Positions 33,366 through 42,359 of a stretch of 64,000 bases of DNA are shown piece by piece. The position numbers were made by a program, and so were the translations under genes. The notes under the pieces are model-generated. The model was not told where the DNA came from and searched no databases. It saw nothing but the letters and a program-made list of their open reading frames with translations. Position 1 is the stretch's first letter, and every line of letters starts with the position of its first letter. The DNA is from Streptomyces sp. NBC_01465 (lineage in GTDB: Bacteria; Actinomycetota; Actinomycetes; Streptomycetales; Streptomycetaceae), in NCBI RefSeq assembly GCF_036227325.1, contig NZ_CP109467.1:3658001-3722000 (forward strand). Reading direction: 5' to 3'.

Positions 33366-33598
33366 TCGGTGAACACGACACTACGGCACTCCACCCCGAC
33401 CTGGGAAATCGATTCCCGGACGGCCTCCCGCAGCTTCCGGAGCACCGGAGGCGATGGGACCTTCGGCGTCGGAGCCCTCGCCCCTGTGCCCGACCCCCAT
33501 GGAGCGTCGCGGGGACCGTCCTTTCATCACCTGCACTCCACGCAGAAGGATCACGCCCTCGCTGCCCGCAGGGAGGCCCCGTATAGGAGACTCGGAGC

Positions 33599-34111
33599 AT
33601 GCGCGCCGCACCGCCTGCCTCCTCTCCCGAAGTCTCGGCCCGGATGAGCCGACAGACCAGCCGGGACACGACGGCCGAACGTTCCGTGCGGCAATTGCTC
33701 CACGCTTCGGGCCACCGCTACAGGATTCACTATCCGGTGCCGGACATGCCCCGGCGGAAGATCGACATCGCGTTCACTCGAGCCAAGGTGGCCGTGCTCA
33801 TCGACGGTTGCTTCTGGCACGGATGCCCGCAGCACGCGACATACCCGAAGGCCAATGCTCGCTGGTGGCGGGAGAAGTTGGACCGGAACATCGCACGGGA
33901 CAGGGAGACCACGGACCACCTTCGGGCAGCAGGGTGGGAAGTGCTGCGATTCTGGGAGCACGAATCGACAGAAACGGTCACCGAGCGCATCACAGCATCC
34001 GTGGAAAGTCGACGGGCGGAGCGGCTGGGAGGAAAGGAACCGGATCTCGGGGCCGGGTCCCACAGGGCACGCCGAACTCGGCGGGCAAAGCCCGGTGACG
34101 TCCCCGACTGA
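33599..34111 (+). CDS. vsr: Very short patch repair endonuclease
   Basis: Vsr-type mismatch endonuclease of 170 aa that nicks next to T:G mismatches arising from deamination of 5-methylcytosine. Family hallmarks are the active-site aspartate in RKIDIAF (Asp56), the LIDGCFWHGCPQH zinc/active-site segment (about 68-79), ARWWREKLDRNIARDRE, and LRAAGWEVLRFWEHE. Its length is normal. ATG 33599 has GGAGA upstream; ATG 33644 is another possible start. The partner cytosine methyltransferase begins 100 bp downstream on the same strand, which is the classic vsr-dcm pairing. Confidence 0.94.
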   Translation: MRAAPPASSPEVSARMSRQTSRDTTAERSVRQLLHASGHRYRIHYPVPDMPRRKIDIAFTRAKVAVLIDGCFWHGCPQHATYPKANARWWREKLDRNIARDRETTDHLRAAGWEVLRFWEHESTETVTERITASVESRRAERLGGKEPDLGAGSHRARRTRRAKPGDVPD

Positions 34112-34211
34112 GCAGACGGCACCGCTCCCGCCTGGCATGTGCGGAGCCGGGCCGGCGTCGAAGCCCGGGACTGAACCGGTGATCTACGTTTGCCGGCTAA
34201 ACTTCCGCCAC

Positions 34212-35540
34212 ATGACCAGCACGGCGTCACTCCAACCCATCCTCGACAAGCCCTTCGTCCTTGATCTTTTCGCGGGCCCCGGAGGACTGGACGTCGCGGC
34301 CCATGGGTTCGGGATCCCGAGTCTCGGGATCGAGTGGGACAGAAGCGCATGCCTCACGCGCTACGCGGCCGGGCTGGACACGCTCCACGCGGATGTGAGC
34401 GCGGTGCGCAGGGACGCCTTCGAGTCGCTGCCCCCGGAGATCAATGTGCTCGCCGGCGGCCCGCCCTGCCAGACCTATTCGGTCGCGGGGAAAGGCGCTG
34501 GACGCAAAGCCTTGGACGAGGTCAAGGGGTACATCCACCGACTCATGGACGGCGAGTCCGACGAGGCGATCGACGCGGATCTGAAAACCCTGACCGACCC
34601 GCGCACGGCGATGGTCCTCGAACCGCTCCGGTACGCGATCCAGGCCACCAGGAGCCCCAATCGGGGAATGCGTCCGTACGACGTCATCGTCCTGGAACAG
34701 GTCCCCACCGTCGCCGCGCTCTGGACCCAGTACGCCGAGGCGCTGGAGGAGACGGGGCTGCCGGACGGCACCAAGTACAAAGCCGTCACGGATGTCCTCG
34801 CCACCGAGACGTACGGAGTGCCCCAGACCCGGTCCCGCGCCGTGCTGATCGCCCGGCGGGTGGGGCTGGGTGATCCCGCCCTCCCCGAATCGAGCCACCG
34901 GCCCTACGAAGCGAAGGGATGGAACGGGAGGCCCTCGTCCCCCGCAGGCGACCCGCATCAGCCGACTCTCGACGAAGCCCCCCGGACCACGGTGGAAGCG
35001 GACCGAGGATCGGGTGACGAGGAGAAGCCGCTCTGGAGGTCGATGGGGGATGCGCTCGGCGCCCGGGTGGGCACCCACCCCGGACGAGCCAGGCCTTTCC
35101 TCGTCCGTTCGAACTACGGCAGCTCCGGGATTCCGGGGCGACGTGGCGTGCGGAGCGACCGGCAGCCCGCCGCCACCGTCACCGGTCGCATCTCGCGGTT
35201 CGTCGTATTCGAACACCTGAATGAAGAAATTGTTCGCGAAGGCGCGCGGTTCAGCATGAACGAGGCGGGAATGCTGCAAAGCTTCCCGCCCGACTACCCG
35301 TGGTCCGGTACAGCGCAGGCACAGCAGGTGGGGAACGCGGTGCCACCGCTGTTCGGCAAGCACCTGCTGAGCGCCGCGCTCGGCCTTCCGGCGCCGGACA
35401 TTCGCGCGGCGGTACGGCCTTGGCAGCCCGTGGCGGAAGAGCGACGGGCCGAGCTGCGAATCCGCGGCTGCGGGGAATCGGACGGCTGCACCGACAAGTG
35501 CCCACGTCCTGAGGAACAGACCCCGCCGCTGTCGTCCTGA
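34212..35540 (+). CDS. dcm: C5 cytosine-specific DNA methyltransferase (active type)
   Basis: Methyltransferase of 442 aa with intact key motifs: motif I VLDLFAGPGGLD (about 16-27), motif IV GGPPCQTYS with catalytic Cys86, motif VIII QTRSRAVLIA (Gln205, Arg207, Arg209) and motif X QVGNAVPP near the C-terminus. Motif VI is unusual, LEQVP instead of the common ENVP, but keeps Glu162. A variable target-recognition region of about 150 residues sits between motifs VIII and IX. ATG 34212 begins MTSTASLQP. The protein should give 5-methylcytosine at a short site that cannot be deduced here. Companion to vsr and the operon downstream. Confidence 0.93.
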   Translation: MTSTASLQPILDKPFVLDLFAGPGGLDVAAHGFGIPSLGIEWDRSACLTRYAAGLDTLHADVSAVRRDAFESLPPEINVLAGGPPCQTYSVAGKGAGRKALDEVKGYIHRLMDGESDEAIDADLKTLTDPRTAMVLEPLRYAIQATRSPNRGMRPYDVIVLEQVPTVAALWTQYAEALEETGLPDGTKYKAVTDVLATETYGVPQTRSRAVLIARRVGLGDPALPESSHRPYEAKGWNGRPSSPAGDPHQPTLDEAPRTTVEADRGSGDEEKPLWRSMGDALGARVGTHPGRARPFLVRSNYGSSGIPGRRGVRSDRQPAATVTGRISRFVVFEHLNEEIVREGARFSMNEAGMLQSFPPDYPWSGTAQAQQVGNAVPPLFGKHLLSAALGLPAPDIRAAVRPWQPVAEERRAELRIRGCGESDGCTDKCPRPEEQTPPLSS

Positions 35541-35894
35541 CAACTCCGCCGGAAGAACCCACTCTGCCGATCAACGTTCACCGGCACACGCCCGACCTCT
35601 CTCGCCACGCATGCGTTCCGTCGATGTGCCCGACATGGGTGCGGCATGCCTGGCCGTGCGCCTGGAGAGTCCACACCCACGCAAGAACGGCGAGAACTCC
35701 GACGCCGGGGGTCGCTCCACGCATCGCCGATGACGTAGCGCCTGGTCAATATGTCTTTCGTGCCTGCACGCGAAGCCGCTCGGCCTCATAATATTGAATG
35801 CGGAGTTTTGCCCACGTGGCGCGATTGTCAGTGGTGCATGTCAATCTCTGATCGATGCTGATCGTGAAGTGCTGAACGAGAACACGGGGTAGTG
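35541..35894. other. Intergenic region before the Z1 operon
   Basis: A 354-bp spacer with no convincing reading frame. Unlike the rest of the window it contains A/T-rich stretches, for example CATAATATTGAAT at 35787-35799, and the near-direct repeat TGATCGATGC/TGATCGTG about 30 bp before the Z1 start. It most likely carries the promoter of the five-gene operon. Confidence 0.6.
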
Positions 35895-38465
35895 ATGGTC
35901 GACGACGTCAACGACATGTTGTACGACACGTTCAAGGACCTGCTCGACAAGCACACCCCTGCCGAGGCCGTGAAGCGCATCGAGATGTTCGGCGCCGCCC
36001 CCGAGACGCTTCAATGGATCCGGGAACGGCACGAGAGCGACTGCCTGCGCATCAAGGAGCTGGAGGAGCCGCGTTCCGCGGTCATAGGCAATCGCGACAC
36101 GTGGTACACCGGCCCGCGCGAAGGGGACAAGTGCTGGCCGGCTCTGGTCGGCCTGCTCGAACAGGACGGCTGGCCCCAGGAACCGGCGATCCGGAGCCTG
36201 GACGAATCCTCGACCCGGATCGTCTCCCTGCTGAACCACCCCCTCGAACCGGCCTTCTCCACGCGAGGCCTCGTCGTCGGCTACGTCCAGTCGGGCAAGA
36301 CCACCAGCTTCACCGCAGTCACAGCCAAGGCCGTGGACCGCGGTTACAAACTCATCATCGTGCTGGCCGGCATCCACAACGGCCTGCGCCGGCAGACGCA
36401 GGCCCGGCTGATGAAGCAGTTGGTCGAGCCGAACCCGACCTTGTGGACCCAGATGACCGGGTTGGACGACGACTTCCACCCCACCCAGAATCCGGCGTCC
36501 TACTTCGGCAAGAGCAACAAGACGCGTGTCCTGTGCGTGGTGAAGAAGAACAAGCACGTGCTGGAGAAGCTGACCAAATGGCTCGCGGGCGCCAAGGACT
36601 ACCTTCAGGACTGCCCCGCTCTGATCATCGACGACGAAGCCGACCAGGCTTCCGTCGCCACCCCCACGATCAACCCGTTGATCCTGGGCATCCTCGGCAG
36701 CCTTCCGCGCTCCGCCTATGTGGGTTACACCGCCTCCCCCTTCGCGAATCTCCTCATCGACCCGGCTGCCGCGGACCTGTACCCGAAGGACTTCATCGTC
36801 AACCTGCCCAAGCCGCAAGGCCACTTCGGCACCGAGGTGCTGTTCGGTCGCTACGCGCTGGACGGGGAGGATCCCGAGGACGTCGATGACGGCCACGACA
36901 TGATCCGCTCGATCCCCGATGCGGACATCGACGCCGTCCGGCCCCGCAATCGCGAGGAGACAGAGGGTTTCGAGCCGTTCATCACCGACACGCTGCGCGA
37001 CTCCGTCCACTACTTCTGGCTTGCCACCGCCGCCCGCCGGGTGCGAGGCACGGGCAACCCGCACAGCACCATGTTGATCCACACCAGCGTGAACACGGTG
37101 GTGCACAACAGTTTTCACCCACCGCTGGAACACCTGCGCTCGACGACTCGCGCCAGGCTGAGCGAGCCGGCGCTGCTGGCACAACTCCGGTCGCTGTGGG
37201 ACCGGGAGACGGAACGCGTGCCCGCCGAGGACTTCGGCGAACAGAAGGTTCCCTTCGACATGCTGCTGGAGCAGTTGCCCGGTGTACTCGACCGCTGTCG
37301 GATCATCATGGACAACTCCAGCAGCGAAGCCCGCCTCGACTACGAGAACGGCCCGGTGACGGCGATCGCGGTCGGCGGCAACACCCTCTCCCGCGGTCTG
37401 ACGCTGGAAGGGCTGTCCGTCAGCTACTTCGTCCGCGCGGTCTCCGCGTATGACACGCTGCTTCAGATGGGCCGCTGGTTCGGTTTCCGCAACGGCTACG
37501 CAGATCTGCCCCGGATCTGGATGACCGACGAACTGGCGCGGTGGTTCCGTCACCTCGCCACCGTCGAGACCGAGATGCGGCGCGACATCGACGTCTACCT
37601 CACCGAGGACGAGACTCCGATGAGCTTCACCGTGCGCCTGCGCACGCACCCGAACCTGCGGGTCACCGCTGTGGCCAAGATGCGTGACGCTGTCACCGCC
37701 GCCTCCTCGTTCGGCGGCAAGCGTGTGCAGACCCACTACTTCCACACCAATGCCGAATGGCTGGCGGAGAACGCCGAGGCCGCCCGCGAGTTGGTCGGAT
37801 CAGCGCAGGAGCAGGCGGTCAGGACGGACGACCGCACTTCCGAAGGCCGTTATCTGCTGCGCGAAGTCCCGCACGAACTGGTGCTGGACTTCCTGGAGAA
37901 CTACCACTTCCACGAGGACTCCGTGGAGACCGACGGCAAGCTGATCAGTGACTACATCCGCAAGCGGGTGCGCACGGCGGGGGAGTTGAGCCGCTGGAAC
38001 ATCGCCATCGTGGGAAATCCGCTCCGCGCGGCCCAGGACGCCTTCGAGTTCGCCCCGGGCATCTCGGTCGGCCGCGTCACCCGCGCCCGCATCGCCGCCG
38101 AACACGGCACCAGCGCCCGCGCGGACTTCGCCGACATCAAGACGCTGATGAGCCGCAGGGACGCCGCCGTCGACCTGACCGGGGAAGTGTCGGGCCTGGA
38201 CGAGGCTGCCATCAAACGCGCGCGCCGCAAGGAGTTGCCCGGTACCGGACTGCTGGTGCTCTACCCGATCGACAAGACCTCGCGGCCCGCGCCCGCCAAG
38301 AAGCTTCGTGCCCCGCTGGACGCCGAGGCGCACGTGATCGGCGTCGGCCTGGTCTTCCCCGAACCCACCGGGGCCGACAGCGAGGTCAGCCGTTACATCA
38401 CCGCAGACCTGTCCGACGTCGTCCTGGAAGAAGAGGACTTCAGCGCTCTCGAGGTCGACGCATGA
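35895..38465 (+). CDS. Z1 domain-containing SF2-type ATPase
   Basis: Protein of 856 aa of the Z1 family (PF10593), found in restriction-modification and anti-phage loci. It has superfamily 2 helicase-type motifs: Walker A GYVQSGKTTS (Lys135), DDEAD box (246-250, in PALIIDDEADQAS), motif III VGYTASPFAN (about 276-285), a motif V-like GGNTLSRGLTLEG and the arginine finger QMGRWFGFR (motif VI). The C-terminal third is all-helical and unassigned. It probably translocates on or remodels DNA for the nuclease encoded next. ATG 35895 follows an in-frame GTG at 35892, either of which could be used. ATGA overlap with the next gene. Confidence 0.93.
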   Translation: MVDDVNDMLYDTFKDLLDKHTPAEAVKRIEMFGAAPETLQWIRERHESDCLRIKELEEPRSAVIGNRDTWYTGPREGDKCWPALVGLLEQDGWPQEPAIRSLDESSTRIVSLLNHPLEPAFSTRGLVVGYVQSGKTTSFTAVTAKAVDRGYKLIIVLAGIHNGLRRQTQARLMKQLVEPNPTLWTQMTGLDDDFHPTQNPASYFGKSNKTRVLCVVKKNKHVLEKLTKWLAGAKDYLQDCPALIIDDEADQASVATPTINPLILGILGSLPRSAYVGYTASPFANLLIDPAAADLYPKDFIVNLPKPQGHFGTEVLFGRYALDGEDPEDVDDGHDMIRSIPDADIDAVRPRNREETEGFEPFITDTLRDSVHYFWLATAARRVRGTGNPHSTMLIHTSVNTVVHNSFHPPLEHLRSTTRARLSEPALLAQLRSLWDRETERVPAEDFGEQKVPFDMLLEQLPGVLDRCRIIMDNSSSEARLDYENGPVTAIAVGGNTLSRGLTLEGLSVSYFVRAVSAYDTLLQMGRWFGFRNGYADLPRIWMTDELARWFRHLATVETEMRRDIDVYLTEDETPMSFTVRLRTHPNLRVTAVAKMRDAVTAASSFGGKRVQTHYFHTNAEWLAENAEAARELVGSAQEQAVRTDDRTSEGRYLLREVPHELVLDFLENYHFHEDSVETDGKLISDYIRKRVRTAGELSRWNIAIVGNPLRAAQDAFEFAPGISVGRVTRARIAAEHGTSARADFADIKTLMSRRDAAVDLTGEVSGLDEAAIKRARRKELPGTGLLVLYPIDKTSRPAPAKKLRAPLDAEAHVIGVGLVFPEPTGADSEVSRYITADLSDVVLEEEDFSALEVDA

Positions 38466-39481
38466 CCGAGAACCCTCTCCGCCGGGCCATCGAAGACAGG
38501 TGGGCCGAACTGGAGAGCCGACCGGTCACCGGGGAGCGGAAGTTCCGCGTGGCAGAGCTGTCGATCGCTACGGTCAACGGGTCTGTGGCCACCGCCATCG
38601 ACCAGCTCGGTCATCGTCACATCCTGGTCCCGATCAAGAGCAACCAGCAGTTGCGAAACGGCCTGAACGGTCCTGTTCTCCAGGTGCGCAGGCGCCCGCT
38701 GGAGGACGCCGACACCTACCGGGTGTACGCGGACCTCGGCTGTCTGAAGCCCGAGTTCAACGAGTTGTTCACCCGACTGTGCACGGACATCCTGGTCGAA
38801 ACGGAGCAGGTGCCCGAGAACCCTCTCAAGGCGCTGTACAAGGTGATCGACCGGTGGAAGGCGCTGTTCCGCTCCGTGGGCGCACCCCTGGGCCCGGAGC
38901 AGGTCGCAGGGCTCTTCGGCGAGCTGAGCGTCCTGAGTCGCCTGTTGGAACTGGATCCCAGCGCCCACCGGCTTTGGCAGGGCCCCAAGGGACACCGCCA
39001 CGATTTCGCCGGAGCCGCCGGGGCCCTCGAGGTCAAGGTCTCGACAGTGGACGAGGGGCGACGTCCCCGCATCCACGGCCTCGACCAACTGGAGGAGCCG
39101 ACCAACGGTCCTCTGGAACTGGTCTGGATGCGTCTGCGCCGTACCCAGGAGAACGGCACCGGTCTGGTCGAACTGGTCGAACACGTACTGAACCTCTCGG
39201 ACGACGAGAGCGCGGTACTGGCACTGCTCGCCGAGGTCGGCTACCGCCCTGCCGATGCCGCGCTGAACGGCACGGTCCGCTTCGAGACCGCCGAGGAACG
39301 TTGGTACCGGGTGGACGCCTCCTTCCCGAAGCTGACCGAGCAGCAGCTGGCCCAGGCAGGTGTTCCCCTCGACGCCATGAACGTCGACTACACCATCGAC
39401 TTGTCCGGGGAACAGCCCGCTCCCATGGCGGAGGAGGAGAGGCTCCTGAGCCTTCAGGAGCTGCTGCGGGAGGGTTCGTGA
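38462..39481 (+). CDS. PD-(D/E)XK motif protein (DUF4420)
   Basis: Predicted nuclease of 339 aa of the DUF4420 family (PF14390) with the restriction-endonuclease-like fold. Candidate active-site residues are Glu154 (LFGELSVLSRLL), Asp181 (GHRHDFAGA) and Glu190-X-Lys192 (ALEVKVS). The remaining parts are a beta-rich N-terminus and a C-terminal HTIxYL-like region. The gene overlaps Z1 by ATGA and the GHKL gene by GTGA, so all three are translationally coupled. It is the obvious candidate for the DNA-cutting component of the system. Confidence 0.9.
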   Translation: MTENPLRRAIEDRWAELESRPVTGERKFRVAELSIATVNGSVATAIDQLGHRHILVPIKSNQQLRNGLNGPVLQVRRRPLEDADTYRVYADLGCLKPEFNELFTRLCTDILVETEQVPENPLKALYKVIDRWKALFRSVGAPLGPEQVAGLFGELSVLSRLLELDPSAHRLWQGPKGHRHDFAGAAGALEVKVSTVDEGRRPRIHGLDQLEEPTNGPLELVWMRLRRTQENGTGLVELVEHVLNLSDDESAVLALLAEVGYRPADAALNGTVRFETAEERWYRVDASFPKLTEQQLAQAGVPLDAMNVDYTIDLSGEQPAPMAEEERLLSLQELLREGS

Positions 39482-41463
39482 ACTCTGCGGCCCACCAAGG
39501 CTGGCACTCCCAGCCCTATCCGCCTGAAGGCGCGAGCGCGGCCGAAGGGATCCGCAGGCAGCTCGGTCGCCCCCAACTGGACCTGTTGACGATCTTGGTG
39601 CGCGAATCCGCGCAGAACAGCTGGGACGCGCACCGCGAAGGCAGCGGCGTACCGGTCGACTACCGGATCGACCTCTCCACCATCAGCCCCGCGCGCATCG
39701 GCGCATGGCGGGAGATGCTGCTCAACGATGCTCCGGCGAAAGCCGATCTGCCGTTGCGCGACACCCTGCGCAGCTCGGCCGTGCGACTTCTCACGGTCTC
39801 CGACCGCGGCACCAAGGGCCTTGGCGGTCCGACCCGTGCGGATCAGGTGACAGGGGGCAACCGGGACTTCGTCTCCTTCATCCGCAACATCGGCGAGCCG
39901 CGCGACAACGCTCTCGGCGGCGGCACCTACGGCTTCGGCAAAGGGATCTTCTATCTCCTCTCGAAGCCCGGCGTGATCCTGGTGCACACCCGCTGCGTGC
40001 TGCCCGACGGGACCCTCCAGACGCGGCTGATCGGTTGCGCGATGTGGAACAGCTACCTCGCAGACCTCGACGGCGAGAAGCGCCGCTTCACCGGTCGGCA
40101 CTGGTGGGGTGACACCTCGGGCGAGCTGATCGAGCCGCTTCTGGACGAAGTCGCCGATGCGGCCGCGCGACGACTCGGCCTCAAGTCCTTCGGCCCCGGG
40201 GAGACCGGCACCACGGTCGTCGTGGTCGATCCGCTGCTGCGACGCGACGACGAGGAGATCGACCCCGCCACCACCGCCGGGTACCTGGCCGACACGATCG
40301 CCTGGCATCTGTGGCCCAAGATGATCGAGAGCAACGGCGCGAGTCCCGCCATGCGATTCGCGGTCAGCTGCGACGGCGTCGACGTCCCGGTTCCCGATCC
40401 TCGGAACACCCGTCCGCTCAGCTTGTTCGTCGCCGCTTACGACCAACTCGGCGGCCCCAAGGCCAAGGCCCTGGAGTGCCAGCGTCCGAAAAGACTGCTC
40501 GGCGAACTCGGGCTCGTCAAAGCCATCATGCCCCCCAACCGCTCCACCATGGCCTCGCGCATGGTCGACATCGACGACCTCGTGCACCATGTGTGCCTGA
40601 TGCGTCCAGCCGAGTTGGTCGTCACCTACTTCGCCGGAGTGCGTCCCCCGTCGCAGAACCTCGGCTACGCCGGGGTATTCCGTGCCGATCCCTCCATGGA
40701 CGAGGTCTACGCGCAGGCCGAACCGCCCACCCACGATGCCTGGAACCATCAATCGCTGGAGTATCCCGACAGCACCTTCGTACGCACCACGTTCACTCGC
40801 ATCCGGGACAGCGTCGATGGTCTGCTGAATCTCGCGGCCGTCACCCGTGACGGAGCGAAGGGCGTCGCATTGGGCGCGGCCAGTTCCATGTTCTCAGGCC
40901 TGGTGGGCGGGGCCTGGGGCATCGGTGGTGCCACCGCGTACTCCACGGAGAAGCCCGGCAGCACCGTGTCCCGTGCCCCGAGTCGCGCGGCCAGGGCTGC
41001 CGATGCCGAAGCAGCCGCAGACGTCTCGACAGCCGCCGGGAACGAGTACCTGCCCAAGGAATCCGCAGCCACCGAGGGCGATTCCTCCGCACCCTCCGCT
41101 CCGAGGACCGACCGACGAGCCGCGCGTCCGCGCGTGCAGTACCTCGGCGAGCCGTACTACGACGAGAGAGCCGCCACCACTGTGCTCGTCCAGGAGTTCC
41201 GACTTCCCGTCGCCCTGCGGCAGAGAGTGCGCATCGACCTCGCCATCACGCTGCCGGGTGCGAGCGGACGCGAGACCGATCCGCCTCTCGGAGCCCCGAT
41301 GCCCGAGCTGCTGGGATGGGAGCAGGCGGACGGCACCCTCCACACCGCTCCCGACTACGAGATCGACGGTGGCGACGGGGGGATCTGGCGTGCGCTGGTC
41401 GTGCCCGCGCCGGACACCATGACCGAGATCTCCGTCAAGGTCGAGGCGGTACGCACCACATGA
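39478..41463 (+). CDS. MutL/MORC-like GHKL ATPase
   Basis: ATPase of 661 aa. Bergerat-fold motifs are ESAQNSWDA (Glu43, Asn47), VSDRGTKGLGG (Asp109, Gly111) and GGGTYGFGKG (147-156). This is the pattern of bacterial MutL/paraMORC ATPases found in restriction-like loci, rather than of histidine kinases (no H-box). The middle region (about 170-440) probably corresponds to an S5-like domain. A low-complexity Ala/Ser/Glu linker (about 500-545) precedes a C-terminal beta-rich domain. GTG 39478 has GGGAGG upstream and overlaps the DUF4420 stop (GTGA). It may form an ATP-driven clamp on DNA. Confidence 0.9.
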   Translation: MNSAAHQGWHSQPYPPEGASAAEGIRRQLGRPQLDLLTILVRESAQNSWDAHREGSGVPVDYRIDLSTISPARIGAWREMLLNDAPAKADLPLRDTLRSSAVRLLTVSDRGTKGLGGPTRADQVTGGNRDFVSFIRNIGEPRDNALGGGTYGFGKGIFYLLSKPGVILVHTRCVLPDGTLQTRLIGCAMWNSYLADLDGEKRRFTGRHWWGDTSGELIEPLLDEVADAAARRLGLKSFGPGETGTTVVVVDPLLRRDDEEIDPATTAGYLADTIAWHLWPKMIESNGASPAMRFAVSCDGVDVPVPDPRNTRPLSLFVAAYDQLGGPKAKALECQRPKRLLGELGLVKAIMPPNRSTMASRMVDIDDLVHHVCLMRPAELVVTYFAGVRPPSQNLGYAGVFRADPSMDEVYAQAEPPTHDAWNHQSLEYPDSTFVRTTFTRIRDSVDGLLNLAAVTRDGAKGVALGAASSMFSGLVGGAWGIGGATAYSTEKPGSTVSRAPSRAARAADAEAAADVSTAAGNEYLPKESAATEGDSSAPSAPRTDRRAARPRVQYLGEPYYDERAATTVLVQEFRLPVALRQRVRIDLAITLPGASGRETDPPLGAPMPELLGWEQADGTLHTAPDYEIDGGDGGIWRALVVPAPDTMTEISVKVEAVRTT

Positions 41464-42359
41464 CGCTGCGCGCCCTGCCCTACCGTGTACCGCCCGAGAG
41501 CGCCGTCACCGCAGCCGGTTGGCGGCTCGTTCTGGGCGAGGACGAGATCCCGCTGCCGGAAGCACTGCCGGACTGGGACTACCAGATGGACCTGCACCTG
41601 CGCCGCAGGGTCAGCGTCGACCTCACAGGGGTGCGCACGCAGAGCGGTCTGGCCGACGACACACCACTGATGTTGAGCGTGGTCTGGAGATCCTCCGGAT
41701 CCAACCTCAGTGGGCCCGCCCGACACGCCCGCCTGCGGGTGGCCGGCGGTACCGAGGACGTCAACCTCGATTTCCGGCTGCGCGGGGCGGACCTCGGCGG
41801 ACTTCTCGTCCTGGACACCGTCCTGGTGCTGGCGGACCGACGGCCCGATGCCCCACCGTCCTCCCCCCGCCGGGCCGGATCGGTGCTGTGGAGCGATCGC
41901 AACGGACTGCGCCTCCAGGGAGACGCTCCCCAATTCCCGATGGCGGTCATCGATTTCGCCCACACCACTCATCCGGACGCCGCCGCCTGGCATCTTCAGA
42001 TCAGCGGAAGCCTGGAGAGCTCCACCATGGGTTCGCTGCTCCTGCTGATCAACGAGCGGAACGCCGTCACCACCGCCGCGTTCGCCAATGCGGGCAAGCC
42101 CCGTCCGGTGGACAAGCTGGTGCTGTCGGCGGTGCACGCGGACACCGCCCGTTGCCTGATCGAGCACGCATTCACCCAGGCCGAGTTCACCGACGCGGCC
42201 GACTTCCCCGACGACTCGCTCGGCGCGACCTGCGCGGCTCTCTTCGACCGACTCTTCCCCATGCGCAGCATCACCGACATCCGGCTGCTGCGCGAGAGTT
42301 CCCCGAGCCGCTTCTCCTCCGAACTACAGGCCGCTGTCAAGATCTTCGAGGAGTCCTGA
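41460..42359 (+). CDS. Unrecognised operon protein
   Basis: Protein of 299 aa that I cannot assign to a family. It starts with an Arg/Pro-rich beta-type region (MTLRALPYRVPPESAVTAAGWRLVLGED), continues with strands resembling an Ig/C2-like or jelly-roll fold (RRVSVDLTGVRTQ, LRVAGGTEDVNLDFRLRG), and ends in a helical region (ITDIRLLRESSPSRFSSELQAAVKIFEES). No nuclease, NTPase or AIPR motif is visible. It overlaps the GHKL gene by ATGA and its TGA overlaps the start of the next gene (TGATG). Its fixed place in the operon implies a structural or specificity role. Confidence 0.85.
   Translation: MTLRALPYRVPPESAVTAAGWRLVLGEDEIPLPEALPDWDYQMDLHLRRRVSVDLTGVRTQSGLADDTPLMLSVVWRSSGSNLSGPARHARLRVAGGTEDVNLDFRLRGADLGGLLVLDTVLVLADRRPDAPPSSPRRAGSVLWSDRNGLRLQGDAPQFPMAVIDFAHTTHPDAAAWHLQISGSLESSTMGSLLLLINERNAVTTAAFANAGKPRPVDKLVLSAVHADTARCLIEHAFTQAEFTDAADFPDDSLGATCAALFDRLFPMRSITDIRLLRESSPSRFSSELQAAVKIFEES

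Noticed and set aside
35571..35789. Small minus-strand ORF of 72 codons between the methyltransferase and Z1 genes
   Set aside because: No ribosome site, no recognisable domain and codon use unlike neighbouring genes; treated as non-coding.
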